A stretch of 64,000 bases of DNA from the NCBI GenBank assembly GCA_021234155.1, contig JAJEKV010000009.1, positions 12,406,546 through 12,470,545 on the forward strand. The letters run 5' to 3'. This document shows positions 22,011 through 32,580 of the stretch, piece by piece; position 1 is the first letter of the stretch; every line of letters begins with the position of its first letter. The stretch is from Isoetes taiwanensis. Lineage: Eukaryota > Streptophyta > Lycopodiopsida > Isoetales > Isoetaceae. Made by a program: the position numbers and the translations under genes. The notes under the pieces are model-generated. The model ran no database searches. It saw only the letters and a list, made by a program, of their open reading frames with translations, and was not told the origin of the DNA.

Positions 22011-24260
22011 GTCTTTCTCCGCTTTTCCATTCTTTTGTATCCCCCTTCCTTTTTTTTTTCTAACCCAAGAAGTCCAACAAGTCAAAGCCGCCATGTGCTC
22101 CGCGACGCCGCTCGACCACATCTGGACAGACTTCAAGCCCGCTCTTTGCGACATGGTATAGGTATGATTGTGCAAAAATACCCTCTGGCCATGGAGGGCA
22201 ACCCTCCGTGCGCAACACCTTGTTTCACATTGTTTTTTGTGTTTTTAGCATTACAATGTTTTACGTAATGTAAGCGTGGCTTCTCTTCACCCCCAATCTG
22301 ATGTTTAGCTTGGTTGGTAGTTAGAAATTTAGGGGTTTACCTTTTTCTTCTTCCTACTATTGTAAAATCTCATCTAAACAACAACTCAAAATTGTGATCC
22401 CATGGTTTTATGTCCTCATAACCATTTATGCTTTTCTTGATCATTAGAAACATTGCACTGAACTAATAGTAAGATGCAACTTTTGTTGAATTCCACCTCC
22501 TCGAATCATACCGAATTGCATATATGCAATTTCAACAATTTATACCCGGACGTGCCGCATTTAATCCAGACACACCTTGATCTGTTTTCCTTTCCTCGGC
22601 CTATTCTTATGATACATTCTCTTTCGATTTGCCTTGAAGTAGAGCAAAATGAGATGATAGAGTATTAAGAGAAACCATCCGTAAAAAAACCATTGAATCC
22701 CTTATAAAGATCAGAAGACGTACTCATTCGGATTGCACAACTGAGTTGTAATTTAAAGAATCCTGAGATCTAGAACACTACTATTTTGGGCTCTTTGGGA
22801 CAAGAAGGTTAATCCTATGATATATGACAGGCTTGTGGCACAATATTGAAGAATTTGGTAAGGAAGAAGATGATTGTGAGGTGGGAGTGGTATGAGGGTG
22901 ATGTACAATGATAGGCTTGGGACACAATATTGACGAATCTGGTATGGAAGAAGATTGTGAGGTGAGTGGTATGAGGATGATGTACAAATAAAGCGGACAT
23001 AAGCAGATTAAAAAAGTCTGGGAAATAGGAGAAACTAAACTTTTGAATTCCAACATGATGTTACTATTTAGCAACTACACGAGGATACATGGAGATTGGA
23101 GTACATAAACACCAGAAACAAGTTCGAAGTTGTAAAAATAAAATACAAAAAAGTACAAAATGTATGTAACTTTCTCCTTCTTTGCGAAAATACGCATATT
23201 ATACATGAAAATAAAAACAACTAGTAGTGATTGTCGAAAATTGACGCGGATGTGAAGTAGTAAGAATGTGTTCACATATATTTTTCAACGACCACATTGT
23301 GCCGATGTTGCGGAAGCAGAAACATTGTGAAATGTAGGAGCATTGTTAAGGACTTGCGAAGCTGTGAAATCATGGCATCCAAGCACTTTCCTACATGCGC
23401 CCGCAAATTGTTGGCGGCTACATTTTGATGTCTACGCCGATGCGTTGAAATCATGGCATCCGCAAAAATGTTGGCGACTGTACATTGTTGTCTATGCGAA
23501 CTACCTGTAATCTGGCATTTGCAAACTGCTGTATATACGACCGCAAAATGAGGCCACTCATGATAAGCGTGAGGGCATCTTATTTTATAGCATAAGTATG
23601 TATGTCATCTTTAGAACTTAAGTATGCCTAGATAACAAAATTAACCTTGAGTAGAAGATATTGCAACTTGAGCATGCAACCCTTGTTGGCCTACTTCTTC
23701 CATCGTTTTCTTATGCAAGGTTGATAAGTTCTTCCTGTAGGAAAATCATAAATTTCAAAGATCAGATTGCATATGAAACTAATAAGCACAATTTCATTAA
23801 AATGAGAAATTTCTTGATTCCAATTAGGGACGAAAATGTTTCCAATTAGGAGCCCTTTATTGGCGCCATTGAAAATATTAACAGTGCATATAATGAAGCT
23901 AAAGAAACATGAGATCACAAAATCAGTAAAAATTTCTATATTCATAGATTTGCATATCCATAAATTTGCCACAACAGGCAAGGACTTGGAAGAGATAGTC
24001 TGTTTACAAAAGTATTATTGTACAATTTACACTATATTCTGGAGAGAATTCAGGCTATTCAGCAGGATCAGGTTCCCCAGCGCCAGTGCCATGGCTAGAA
24101 GAAGCACCCATAGGATCTCCTTGAAAGGTCTCGAACCCTGTGGCAATGAAATTGGTGAATGCCCTGTAGGCACTGCCGCTTAACCGGGTCACTTTCGAAC
24201 ACAATACAAAATCTCTTATGGATCAATGCAGCTCGGCCAAACAAACCACAGGAGAAGTAA
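22011..24260. other. Non-coding, with two small tandem duplications
   Basis: An approximately 86-bp unit with GGCTTGTGGCACAATATTGA is duplicated at about 22828-22990. Another of about 85 bp with GAAATCATGGCATCC is duplicated at about 23365-23480. A GC-richer patch at 22074-22170 has an open frame but no recognisable domain. No gene is supported. The 3' untranslated region of the ParB-like gene probably lies at its right edge. Confidence 0.45.
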
Positions 24261-25316
24261 TCAAACACTCTCCTGTTCTGGCGTTCCATTTTTCATTTTT
24301 TGAGATAAGAGCATGTGGCAGGCCCCAGCTGGTTTCTCATGATTAAGTCCCCTGGCAAGCCTTGCCAGCTGTACCCTGAATCTGCTGTTGAACAGCTTCT
24401 GGGCCATAGCCTCGCTCTCCCCGTCCGCCTCTTCTTCATTATGTTCTAGAACTAGTGGCAGTTCTTGAGGATGACTGGCATACGAGAATCTGAGGTCAAT
24501 GTCATCGACAGGAGCACCAGCAGTGGGCTGAATTTTTGTGGCGTACACTAGTGCATGTGGCTCCTGAATTCCTGTGGCAGGCGGATTCTTGTATTCGTCC
24601 TCATACATGCCAATAAAAACTCTGGATCTGGAATCCAGGTTATCCAACACAGATGAAATCAAAACATTATGCTCTGGCCTTGCAAAGCACACTATCCAGA
24701 AAGAATCAGCTGTGGTGTTCTTTACAAGGTTAGATAGTGTGGTTGTGTCCCACATTGGACTTATGCCTCTAGTGTCCAGGACTATCAAGGATACTAGTAC
24801 AGGAGTGCAAACAACTTGCCCCCTGCTGTCTGTTAGTTCAACTTCGCAACGGAAGTCTTCGGTATCCTCTCTCTGCAAGACAGCATTACATATAAATCTT
24901 GCCAAGGCAGGTGGCACGTTACCGAAAATTCCTTCCTTGGTCACTCCTTGTTCAATCCACTTACTATGCAAGGTGGCCATGGAAATCAAGTCGGCATCTT
25001 CGAAGCCCGCCACGGCAGTACTGAGATCAGTGAAGGATGTGAACTTCTTCGGAAAATTATCCTTCACATATTCCAAAATCTCCTTCTTCAAGAAAGATAT
25101 AGATCGTAGTGTCTTTGCCCTTGTCTTGAAGAATTGCTTACCTGTATAATCACTGGTGACCTTTACGTAGGTCTTCCCATCAAGCACTTCCTGGAACAAA
25201 ACCCGACAGTCTTCATATTCGAGACCCCTCATGCACCTCAGGTAGGTCTGACTGAAGTAGTCAGATTCTTTTGCCCAGTTACAGGTAATAGTTTGTCCAT
25301 TGTTATCTTTTAGCAT
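24261..25316 (-). CDS. ParB-like host gene, 3' coding part (351 codons)
   Basis: A long, ungapped minus-strand frame with ordinary protein composition, ending at 24261. It begins LKDNNGQTITCNWAKESDYF. It includes VSLIVLDTRGISPMWDTTTL and a Glu-rich segment near residue 290, and ends in a polar tail. I recognise no domain. It continues the exon at 25317-25420, but the join needs a one-base frame change: the upstream frame meets TAA at 25310-25312. That could be a pseudogenising indel, a tiny unrecognised intron, or an assembly error. With the upstream exon the product would be about 950 residues. Confidence 0.65.
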   Translation of the reverse strand: MLKDNNGQTITCNWAKESDYFSQTYLRCMRGLEYEDCRVLFQEVLDGKTYVKVTSDYTGKQFFKTRAKTLRSISFLKKEILEYVKDNFPKKFTSFTDLSTAVAGFEDADLISMATLHSKWIEQGVTKEGIFGNVPPALARFICNAVLQREDTEDFRCEVELTDSRGQVVCTPVLVSLIVLDTRGISPMWDTTTLSNLVKNTTADSFWIVCFARPEHNVLISSVLDNLDSRSRVFIGMYEDEYKNPPATGIQEPHALVYATKIQPTAGAPVDDIDLRFSYASHPQELPLVLEHNEEEADGESEAMAQKLFNSRFRVQLARLARGLNHEKPAGACHMLLSQKMKNGTPEQESV

Positions 25317-25420
25317 AGGGACATGAATAGCTGAAAAATATCTTCAGGCATGAAGACCCACTGGTTGAAATCTTTCGGTGCCTTGTGACGCATGGTAACT
25401 TCAGCCAAAGCCAGATAACA
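25310..25420 (-). CDS. ParB-like host gene, short internal exon
   Basis: It starts directly after TTGTTTCCAG, a good acceptor (minus strand, 25421-25430). It reads CYLALAEVTMRHKAPKDF and then FMPEDIFQLFMSLC before TAA. Its phase matches the donor of the upstream exon at 43152, with both cut between codons. That agreement is the main evidence that the two exons, now 17.7 kb apart, belong to one gene. Confidence 0.6.
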   Translation of the reverse strand, partial: CYLALAEVTMRHKAPKDFNQWVFMPEDIFQLFMSLC

Positions 25421-25439
25421 CTGGAAACAACAAGAAGTT

Positions 25440-25515
25440 AGTCTTGAATGCAAATGATTATCAAATGGCGCCGGGCCATTTCCTCACCAAATGGCGCCAT
25501 AGCGCCATTTCGTAA
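25440..25515. repeat. GGCGCC palindrome units inside the intron
   Basis: AAATGGCGCCGGGCCATTTC and CAAATGGCGCCATAGCGCC are two degenerate copies of the palindrome that forms the array at 44.9-46.7 kb. They lie in the short native intron between the exon at 25420 and the transposon end at 25533. Confidence 0.75.
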
Positions 25516-25554
25516 AAAGCCAACAAATAAGACACAACCACCCCAATACTGGGT

Positions 25555-26480
25555 CCACATGTTGTTTTTTAGTGTGGTTTTTGCGAAAAAACAACATCAA
25601 AAAACCACGTGGTGTTTTTTGTCCGATTTTGCTAGAAACGACGTGTAGTTTTTAGCCAAATTTTTATACATGTAGTTTTTTTTGTTAAAAGTCTACACGT
25701 AGAGTTTTGTCAAAATTATCTACACGTAGGAATTACACGTGTGTCTACATGTTGTTTTTTAGAAGTAGATGTGGTTTTCAAGTGTTGCTTTTTCTAAAAT
25801 AGACATGTGGTTGTTAATAAAACCTAAAAGATCCACATGTAGTTTTTAACTATTGTTTTGTATGAACAAAAAACACTAAAAAACTACGTATAGAATTTTG
25901 TCCGATTTTGCTAGGAACTACACGTAGTTTCTTTGTTTTTCCTTTTAACTATGTTGTTTCTAGATGTTGTTTTCTTAAAAAAGTGATATGTGTTTTCTAG
26001 GAAGAATGTGGTTTTTTGTAAACTCTATTGTTTCTAAGTGTTGTTTTCTTAATAAAATGATATGTGTTTTTTAAGAAGAATGTGGTTTTTTTTAACTCTG
26101 TTGTTTCTAAGTGTTGTTTTCTTAACAAAATGACAGGTGCTTTTTTTAAAAAAATGTGGTTTTTTCTAATTATGTTCTTTCTAGTTGTTGTTTTCTTAAA
26201 AAAAAATGATATGTTTTTTTTACCTATGTTCTTTCTAAGTGTTGTTTTCTTAGAAAAATAATATGTGGTTTTTAAAAAATACCTGTTGTTTTCAAGTATT
26301 CTTTTTCTCATGAAGAAGAATTTCGATATATAGGTTTATACAAAATCAACATGTGGTTGTATAAAAAAAGGAGTTTCAAGTGTTGTTTTTGTGCAAAAAA
26401 AAAAACATGGTTTTGAATTGAAAAATATGCAAGTGTTATTTTTGTTTGTTTTTCTAAAACAAAGACGTGGTTTTGAATTG
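25555..26480. repeat. Left subterminal array of the giant transposon
   Basis: About 0.9 kb of degenerate repeats built on GTAGTTTTT, ATGTGGTTTTT and AAGTGTTGTTTTCTTA, with many units of about 60 bp. Open frames here (for example 25997-26311 on the minus strand) are low-complexity Lys/Phe text and not genes. In CACTA elements such arrays bind the transposase. Confidence 0.8.
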
Positions 26481-26519
26481 AAGATCTAGAAACCATTGGA
26501 AAATATATACCTTTATTTT

Positions 26520-27140
26520 TCAAGATTGCAGTTACAAACTCTGAAAACATTAAGCAGAGTATCCGCTTTTCAGGTAGAGCCAGCCATAGGCGTTTGCGGC
26601 CAGGCCAGAGTACAAGATTTGGCAACAAAACTTGCCCACAGATCACCATAACCCTCTGCGCTTCCTGTCTCCTAAGGCAGCAAAAATTGCCATATTCTTG
26701 AAGAAGCCAAGCAGCAAAACGTTGAACAGAAAATGCTCTGTTATATCAAGAAGATGGGGAATAACATGAAGCCCCTATTTAATCAACAAATCTATTAGCT
26801 GTTGTAAACCATTTTCATCATTGGAATAGTGGTAAAGCCTATATTTCGAGGCCGATGCCTCTGTGGCCTCAGGTGATCACAGTATGCAGTCCACCACGAA
26901 TTCGTTTGAAAGAGTCTTTTTAAGAAAAAAAAAAAAAGGGTTTGGAAGATGACCTCCTACCTTCAGACAGGTCGATTGGCAGCCATTTTTCACCACAATG
27001 AAACCTTCTTCCCCTGTTTTAAAACAGATTCCGAAGACAGGTTCCTAAGACAGAAACCTTCTTCCCCGGTTCCTAAGCCAAATTTAAAAAGCTTCTAGCT
27101 GGAGCAGAAACAATGGCCGCAGAGATGGCCGAATACAGAT
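26520..27140. other. Transposon interior without a gene
   Basis: There is no supportable ORF. A poly-A run lies at about 26925-26937, and two similar segments (GAAACCTTCTTCCCC) lie at about 27001 and 27055. Confidence 0.45.
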
Positions 27141-27155
27141 GGAGCTCGAGCATAG

Positions 27156-27872
27156 ATGGCTGTGAGCATAGTGTTCATCTTTCAGGAGGATCCAGAGTAC
27201 AAATCGTCTAAAAGGACCACAGAATGGAAAGAATGCCTAGTATTTCAGCAGAGCTTTAAAAATCCAGCACATATCAAGGTAGAAATCCCTGAAATTGGGG
27301 TGCAAAGAGACCAACTTGCAGGAGTGTCGCTTGTGGCGAAGTTGACGGTGATGGAGGATGAAACGCAGTTCAGTGTAAAGCTCCGGATTAAAAAACTCGC
27401 AGTGTGGATAGCCAAGGATCATTTTTTGTCAGGTGAGCGCCATCTTGGCTTCTATCCTTACAGAGTAGGGATCAGAATCAAGCCGGAATTAACGGGCCAC
27501 GAATTAGATGCGATCCCCATTTTGGAGTCCTCGTCCGGTGCGGAAACTGCCCGCATAGAAACACGCACTACGACTGGCACCATTGGCGTGGACATTGGGT
27601 GCCGTTCATTGGCTAGGCTCAAAGCAGAGCGTGGACGGAGCCGGGCAGTCGAGCGGCCCGCAGAGAATTTGGAGAAAGTTAAGCTTCTCCCCATCTGTGA
27701 TATTGAGGACGTTAACGCTGCCGTCTTTGAATGGAGCATACTTCGGTGGAATGATTTTTTCGAGTATCACAACCACAAGCCGCACTGCAATGGAGTCAAA
27801 AAGCCTCCTTTCGGTGCTGTTAATGCTCCCGACCTGGCTGTGCTCCATCTGCTCGAGCATAGATGGCTGTGA
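27156..27872 (+). CDS. Unknown 238-codon ORF inside the giant transposon
   Basis: An uninterrupted frame of balanced composition, the longest intact plus-strand frame in the left half of the transposon. It begins near the ATG at 27156 (AVSIVFIFQEDPEYKSS). It has a beta-rich middle (LAGVSLVAKLTVMEDETQF, KLRIKKLAVW) and a basic segment near residue 155. I do not recognise a family. A perfect 27-bp direct repeat beginning GCTCGAGCATAGATGGC lies at 27144-27170 and again at 27851-27877, so the ORF is bracketed almost exactly by the repeat. It may be a captured exon, a duplicated gene piece or an ORF belonging to the element. Expression is unknown. Confidence 0.4.
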   Translation: MAVSIVFIFQEDPEYKSSKRTTEWKECLVFQQSFKNPAHIKVEIPEIGVQRDQLAGVSLVAKLTVMEDETQFSVKLRIKKLAVWIAKDHFLSGERHLGFYPYRVGIRIKPELTGHELDAIPILESSSGAETARIETRTTTGTIGVDIGCRSLARLKAERGRSRAVERPAENLEKVKLLPICDIEDVNAAVFEWSILRWNDFFEYHNHKPHCNGVKKPPFGAVNAPDLAVLHLLEHRWL

Positions 27873-28045
27873 GCATAGATGGCGACAGAGATGGAGTGGA
27901 GCAACAGAGATGGAGGCCACAGAGATGGAGGCCACAAAAGATGGAGCAACAGAGATGGAGCAACAATGGCCGCATAGATGGCGACAGAGATGGAGTGCAG
28001 CAACAGAGATGGAGGCCGCAAAGATGGAGGCCACAGAGATGGCTT
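27860..28045. repeat. Minisatellite rich in AGAGATGGAG
   Basis: Degenerate units such as GCAACAGAGATGGAGGCCAC are repeated about ten times. A larger unit starting ATAGATGGCGACAGAGATGG recurs at 27879 and about 27976. It starts within the second copy of the 27-bp repeat. Frames reading through it on both strands are repeat translations. Confidence 0.8.
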
Positions 28046-29615
28046 GAATTCTGGCGGCAAGCCGAAGGCGCCAATTCTAGAAACTATAAATAAAAGCTCA
28101 TTTTCAGCCAATAGAATGTTAGGACGAAGATCACGATCTCGACCGTTCATCTCTGAAATCATCTCGACCATTCATCTTTATTAGTTTTAAAGTTGTAGCT
28201 TATATGATCCTTTATTATAAAGTTTTAGTGTATGTCGTGCATAAAACCCTAAAATTTTCGACGGCCCAGATTTCACTTAAAATTTTGGATAGTGCATCAC
28301 GCCCTAAATCGGAGGGCTCAGATTTTTCAGGCCGAGATCAGACGGTTTCTGTAATTTTAATTGAACGCGAGAGCCTTACTCTGCCTGTTGTAGAACAGGA
28401 AGGAGCGCACCCCGATTGCAATCATCTGCGAGTTCGAGAAGCATGAAGCTTTTAGCTATGGCGGCAGCCGGATGTGGCCTGCCCTACGACTTCTTTCCCT
28501 TTCTCTACAACGCCAGTTTGCATCCCTTCTACAGATTTCAGAATTGGGCCTGCGCGCCCAAAGGAGCGAAGCCCATGTTGCATCAATCGACAATCTAACT
28601 CAAAAGGGCATAAGAATGTTGCAGCGGATTATATACACCTCAAGCGAGGGGTTTGAGGCTTCTTGCTAACTGGGGTTGAGCTAGAAATACTTATCCACAC
28701 TCTATCCTGCGCAAAGTTCTCAGCTTTCATCTCCTTTCTAAATTCGTTTCCAGGTATACGTTTGAAAAAATCTCAACTCCTCTGGTGTTTTTTTTCCTTC
28801 TGGATATAAATGAGCTTTTGGAAGATCAGGGAATACAATGTGAGCAACTAAAGAGAATCCAAATCCAGGTTTTTTCATAAGGTCTTTGGAATCATTATCC
28901 ACCATTGGCATTGATCCAAACTCTGGAGCCTTTGTGCCAGCATTGACTATGACATCTACCTGCAGTATGCCAACGTTGGAATATAGGTTGAATTATCTAC
29001 TGAGTTTAAAGCTTCCACAAAAAGATGTATAATCCATAATCCGGGTGCGACCGATATGTATTACGTGCGTGAAGAATTGATAACCTTGGAGGAAAAAAAG
29101 ATTCAAAGTTTCTCGACTTTCATCTCCTTTCAAAATTCATTTCCAGGTACACGTTTGCAACAAGGTTCCCTTCTATTTGCAGTGCAGCATGGAGGAGAGG
29201 ATCAAACAGAGGAAATATGCCTTGGCTGGATTTGGTCAAGAAAAGCTAGACCAAAATAAGAGTGCAGTTTATAGAGTGCAGTTTGTCCATGAAAAACTAA
29301 ACTTTGACAAGGTTATGAAGGCAGTCTTTAACATGCATAAAATTACTGCCCAGAATTTGTGACTTTCTCACGATGACGATTACATTATTGTTGTAGGATA
29401 AAGGCGATGAAAGGACCTCGCACCACATACGCACATTGTTGCCATGATTGCAAAGCAGGATGGGCGACTCGATAACGAACCAAAGCTAAGGGGATGCAAA
29501 ATGTACTCACGAGCCTAAACTTTATCTTTGAACACCTCCACATAAAAGTATTCTCAGAGCAAAAAAATGCGGGGGTTTGTGGAAGGATGATGTATTGTTT
29601 GTGAAGTACGTTAAA
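28046..29615. other. Transposon interior without a clear gene
   Basis: No domain is recognised. Two diverged similar segments occur: TTTCATCTCCTTTCTAAATT at about 28728 and TTTCATCTCCTTTCAAAATT at about 29120, each followed by CCAGGTA-like text, which suggests an internal duplication. Short frames at 28404-28600 and 29056-29259 are unsupported. Confidence 0.4.
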
Positions 29616-29619
29616 CATG

Positions 29620-30090
29620 ACAGATTACATTATTCATGTCCATGTCGGTTGAGTCAAATTGTGTATGATAGTCCGGGTACTCCTCACCGGATGATGAGAA
29701 ACCTCCATCCACACCCCAAGATCCGCCATAGCTCCAATCTCTTTCAAACGTTGAACAACATGTGACATTGGGGTCTCTTTCAACATCTTCATTGATGCAA
29801 GCAAAGACAATGCTAGCAATCCCCATTGCTCCCCGAAATTACAAAATTTGCACCTCATCACGGGTCGATGATTTCTTTTCTTGAAGTTGGCGGATTGAAA
29901 CAAAGGCCTCACGGCATTTGCCAAGTTAGTTGTTCCATGTCGATGCATCCGCGATGAAGGGGCTTACGCCCGGTCAAGATCTCTAGCGAAGCATTCCAAA
30001 TGCATACACATCACTCTTTCTTCAGGTCGGATGACCTCTGGCGTGTATTCCGGCAGAGGAGGTAAATGAGCCGACCGAAAGCGAAAGAAA
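29620..30090 (-). pseudogene. Receptor-type protein kinase, C-lobe fragment
   Basis: On the minus strand, frames join to give the end of a plant receptor-like kinase. PEYTPEVIRPEER (about 30075-30035) is subdomain VIII/IX text. A frame change then leads to SLEILTGRKPLHRGCIDM (about 29995-29940), the standard subdomain X sequence, followed by EIIDP. After further shifts comes ACINEDVERDPNV and HVVQRLKEIGAM (subdomain XI). Kinase lobes I-VII are absent. At least three frame shifts and a stop make it a pseudogene. Lying within the giant transposon, it is best read as a captured host gene fragment. Confidence 0.75.
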
Positions 30091-30094
30091 ACTA

Positions 30095-31145
30095 TCATTC
30101 CCCATGGATACATTGTTTGGCTCACGTTTTTAGAACCAGGTATGTCTTTTTTGAGTACAAATTTTAGTTTAGCCTAAAGGCGTAAGGTCTCAACATTTTT
30201 GCAATGTAGGGGTACAGACAAGCCATTCAAAGAGAAGAGTCGTCAGAAGAAACCAGTTGGAGGTGTGCAAACACGGCCTTCCCACGACAGATCTGAAGGT
30301 CACTCACTGCCCAAGATTACCATATTACAGGGTCCTGAGATAAAGAAACAACTCTGGTAGATATTTCAAAACTCACATGTGTTCTTTAGAGTAGGTTTAT
30401 GCTAGAATGTGATGGTGGTATTCCAAATGATCCGCCAGATACTTCTGAAGATACAGAGAAAATGGGCTACATCAAAACACATTTTTCCATTCTTGCAAAT
30501 CTTGATTGTTTCTACTATAGGTAGCTGCATCATATTCACAGCTAACAAGTATTTATGATTTACAAGATGTATAACTATTACGTTCTCTATGTTCTCGCGA
30601 GCGATGTAAGAAAATCAATGTCAGATTTCTTGAGTATCCTCAGCATATTGAGTTATGAAGAATTTGGATGCATATCTCATTGTGTATCATGTTTCTAAGA
30701 GAAGATACTAGGTTCAAATAGCTTAGATTGATATGGCTACCATGTAAATTTTTTATGTGAATCCATGGCTTTTCAGGTCACAATTATTTTCTGAATTGAA
30801 ATAATGTCTTAACGATGGACGATTTATACATTCCCTGTAAGTCTCATTACTCAACTAATCCACTGTTAATCATCTGCCTTATGGATGATGTCAAATGCAT
30901 GTTCAAGGCATGTCCTCTATGTTAACTATATGTTAATAGCATAGAAAATAACTTAAAAAGGAGACATGGTATGCCATAACATACTCTTGCGCTCAAATGC
31001 ATGTTGTCTCGACTTCAATGCATCTAAATTGCAAAACTCTTTACAAGCTTGACAAAGATCTTCTTTTCCTTATGGTGATGCATCATATTTATAAGAGGTA
31101 ATTAGGACTGCATCTCATGCTAGCATCTTAGTGATGAAATTTTTT
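30095..31145. other. Transposon interior, AT-rich, no gene
   Basis: Nothing beyond AT-rich sequence could be supported. It may be intron sequence between the orphan exon at 31151-31321 and the kinase fragment, if these came from one captured gene. Confidence 0.4.
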
Positions 31146-31150
31146 CTTAC

Positions 31151-31321
31151 TTCTTCATATGGGTTAAATAATTCATAAGCTGAGGTATCGGCTTTCCCGT
31201 CAACGGCCATAGCTGCGAATCCTATTTCACAGCAAAGGATTTCTTCTGTGCACGCCTTTCCATTTTCAAATTTGGGTGGGGATAATATGTGACTAATGGG
31301 CTCGAATCGCAATACAAGCAC
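31151..31321 (-). other. Orphan exon of 57 codons with clean splice borders
   Basis: On the minus strand, TTTCCATTATAG is followed by an open, 171-nt, phase-0 segment. It encodes VLVLRFEPISHILSPPKF, then a Cys-containing middle and AYELFNPYEE, and stops at the donor GTAAGA. The length is a multiple of three and both borders are canonical. It has the same orientation as the kinase remnant 1.1 kb downstream, so it may be another exon of the same captured gene. I do not recognise the domain. Confidence 0.4.
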
Positions 31322-31324
31322 CTA

Positions 31325-32375
31325 TAATGGAAACCTTTGATCAATTGACCATTCAATAGATAGGATTTTTGATTTATTGAGCACTTAATAAAAAGTACTA
31401 TGCGTATTCGTACAAGCTTTTCTCATTTGGGCCAAGACATTTACAGGCTCCCAATTTATGCCCAGCAACGCTGGGCACCTTTACTAGTATGTTAAAGCTT
31501 TAGTTGGTTTTTATGACCAAATTTTGTTACTTTATATTATTACAAAGATATGGTCTCGTCACATATGTCTTGCTCTGAAGCATGGTGCTGCTTATATCAC
31601 TTCCATTCCATTATAATATAAAAATATGTCGCTAGCCTATGAAACATGTTGCAGAAATGGTTGTGACGTGGAAGCGGGAAAAAATTCCACGTCAGCAGGT
31701 AAGATCGGGATGGAGGGTTAAGATCATTTGCCGCATAGAGCAATTTGGCTCCTGCACTTCGGATGCATGATGTTCTGAAATATCTCAGCACCAAGGTTCG
31801 TCTGCACGGGATTGGCATGTATCTACCCATCAATTCAGACCTACAAATCTTGCCGAATTAACAAATACCATATCCGATTCCGGATCTCTGTGCAATGCGA
31901 CCGTTGCAAGAATAGGAGACGCTTGAAATGTGTTAGTCATATAATGTGAGGTGCCACATCTTTCAAAGAAATGCCATGTCATTATGGTGAATATGCTTCT
32001 TCTAAGAAGTTGCACTAGGCAAATTCTTCATTTTTCGATCCCATCATCTTTTGCCATGTCATCACTCATAGTTGCCACCTCACATGCTCATGCCATGTCA
32101 TCACCAATAATTTTTGTAAAAGTTGCATTTTCAAAAAGAAGGAAGTCTGGTTTCTCTTTCTTGTAACACCTCATCATTTTCAATCACCTTGCTTGCCACT
32201 ATAATCTACCTATCTTTTAATCCCCATTTTCATTTAATTGGCCTAGTCATTTTCTATCTAAAGTGCATAAAAGGCTTAGTCATCATGTTTAGGCAAATTT
32301 TGTGTTTTTCCATCTCGTCATATTTTTCCATTTCACCACCCATCTTTTGGCAGTGATGGGTTCTATTTATATAGG
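31325..32375. other. Transposon interior with short internal repeats
   Basis: No gene is supported. Segments around GCCATGTCATCACC (about 32054-32120) recur within this stretch and again, diverged, at about 33757-33870, on the other side of the LINE ORF1 copy. The LINE therefore sits in a locally repeated sequence. Confidence 0.5.
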
Positions 32376-32580
32376 ATGCATGCATGCACGACTAACGTGG
32401 CCTTTGCATCTCCGAAAATCAGATCCCGCTCAGTTTTTTTTTGTCAGCTACGCCCCGAGCTTGTCATCGGCCATGTCGGCCATAGGTACAGGGTTTTCGT
32501 TTTCTTTGAATTGTCTTTGCCCAGGGTTGTTCAACAGGATACTTTCCTAGCTTTGATTTCCGTCTAACTAGAATAGAGCC

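Noticed and set aside
24574-25149. 191-codon plus-strand frame
   Set aside because: It is a shadow of the minus-strand ParB-like 3' coding part, which has much better composition.
25997-26311. Lys/Thr-rich minus-strand frame
   Set aside because: It reads through the low-complexity left subterminal array of the giant transposon; no domain and repetitive text.
27860-28045. CRISPR-like array
   Set aside because: Repeats are degenerate, short and without unique spacers, in a eukaryotic context; it is a minisatellite.
27606-28171. Cys/His-rich minus-strand frames (LHLCGLHLC-type text)
   Set aside because: They read the AGAGATGGAG minisatellite backwards. They resemble zinc-finger spacing only by repetition.
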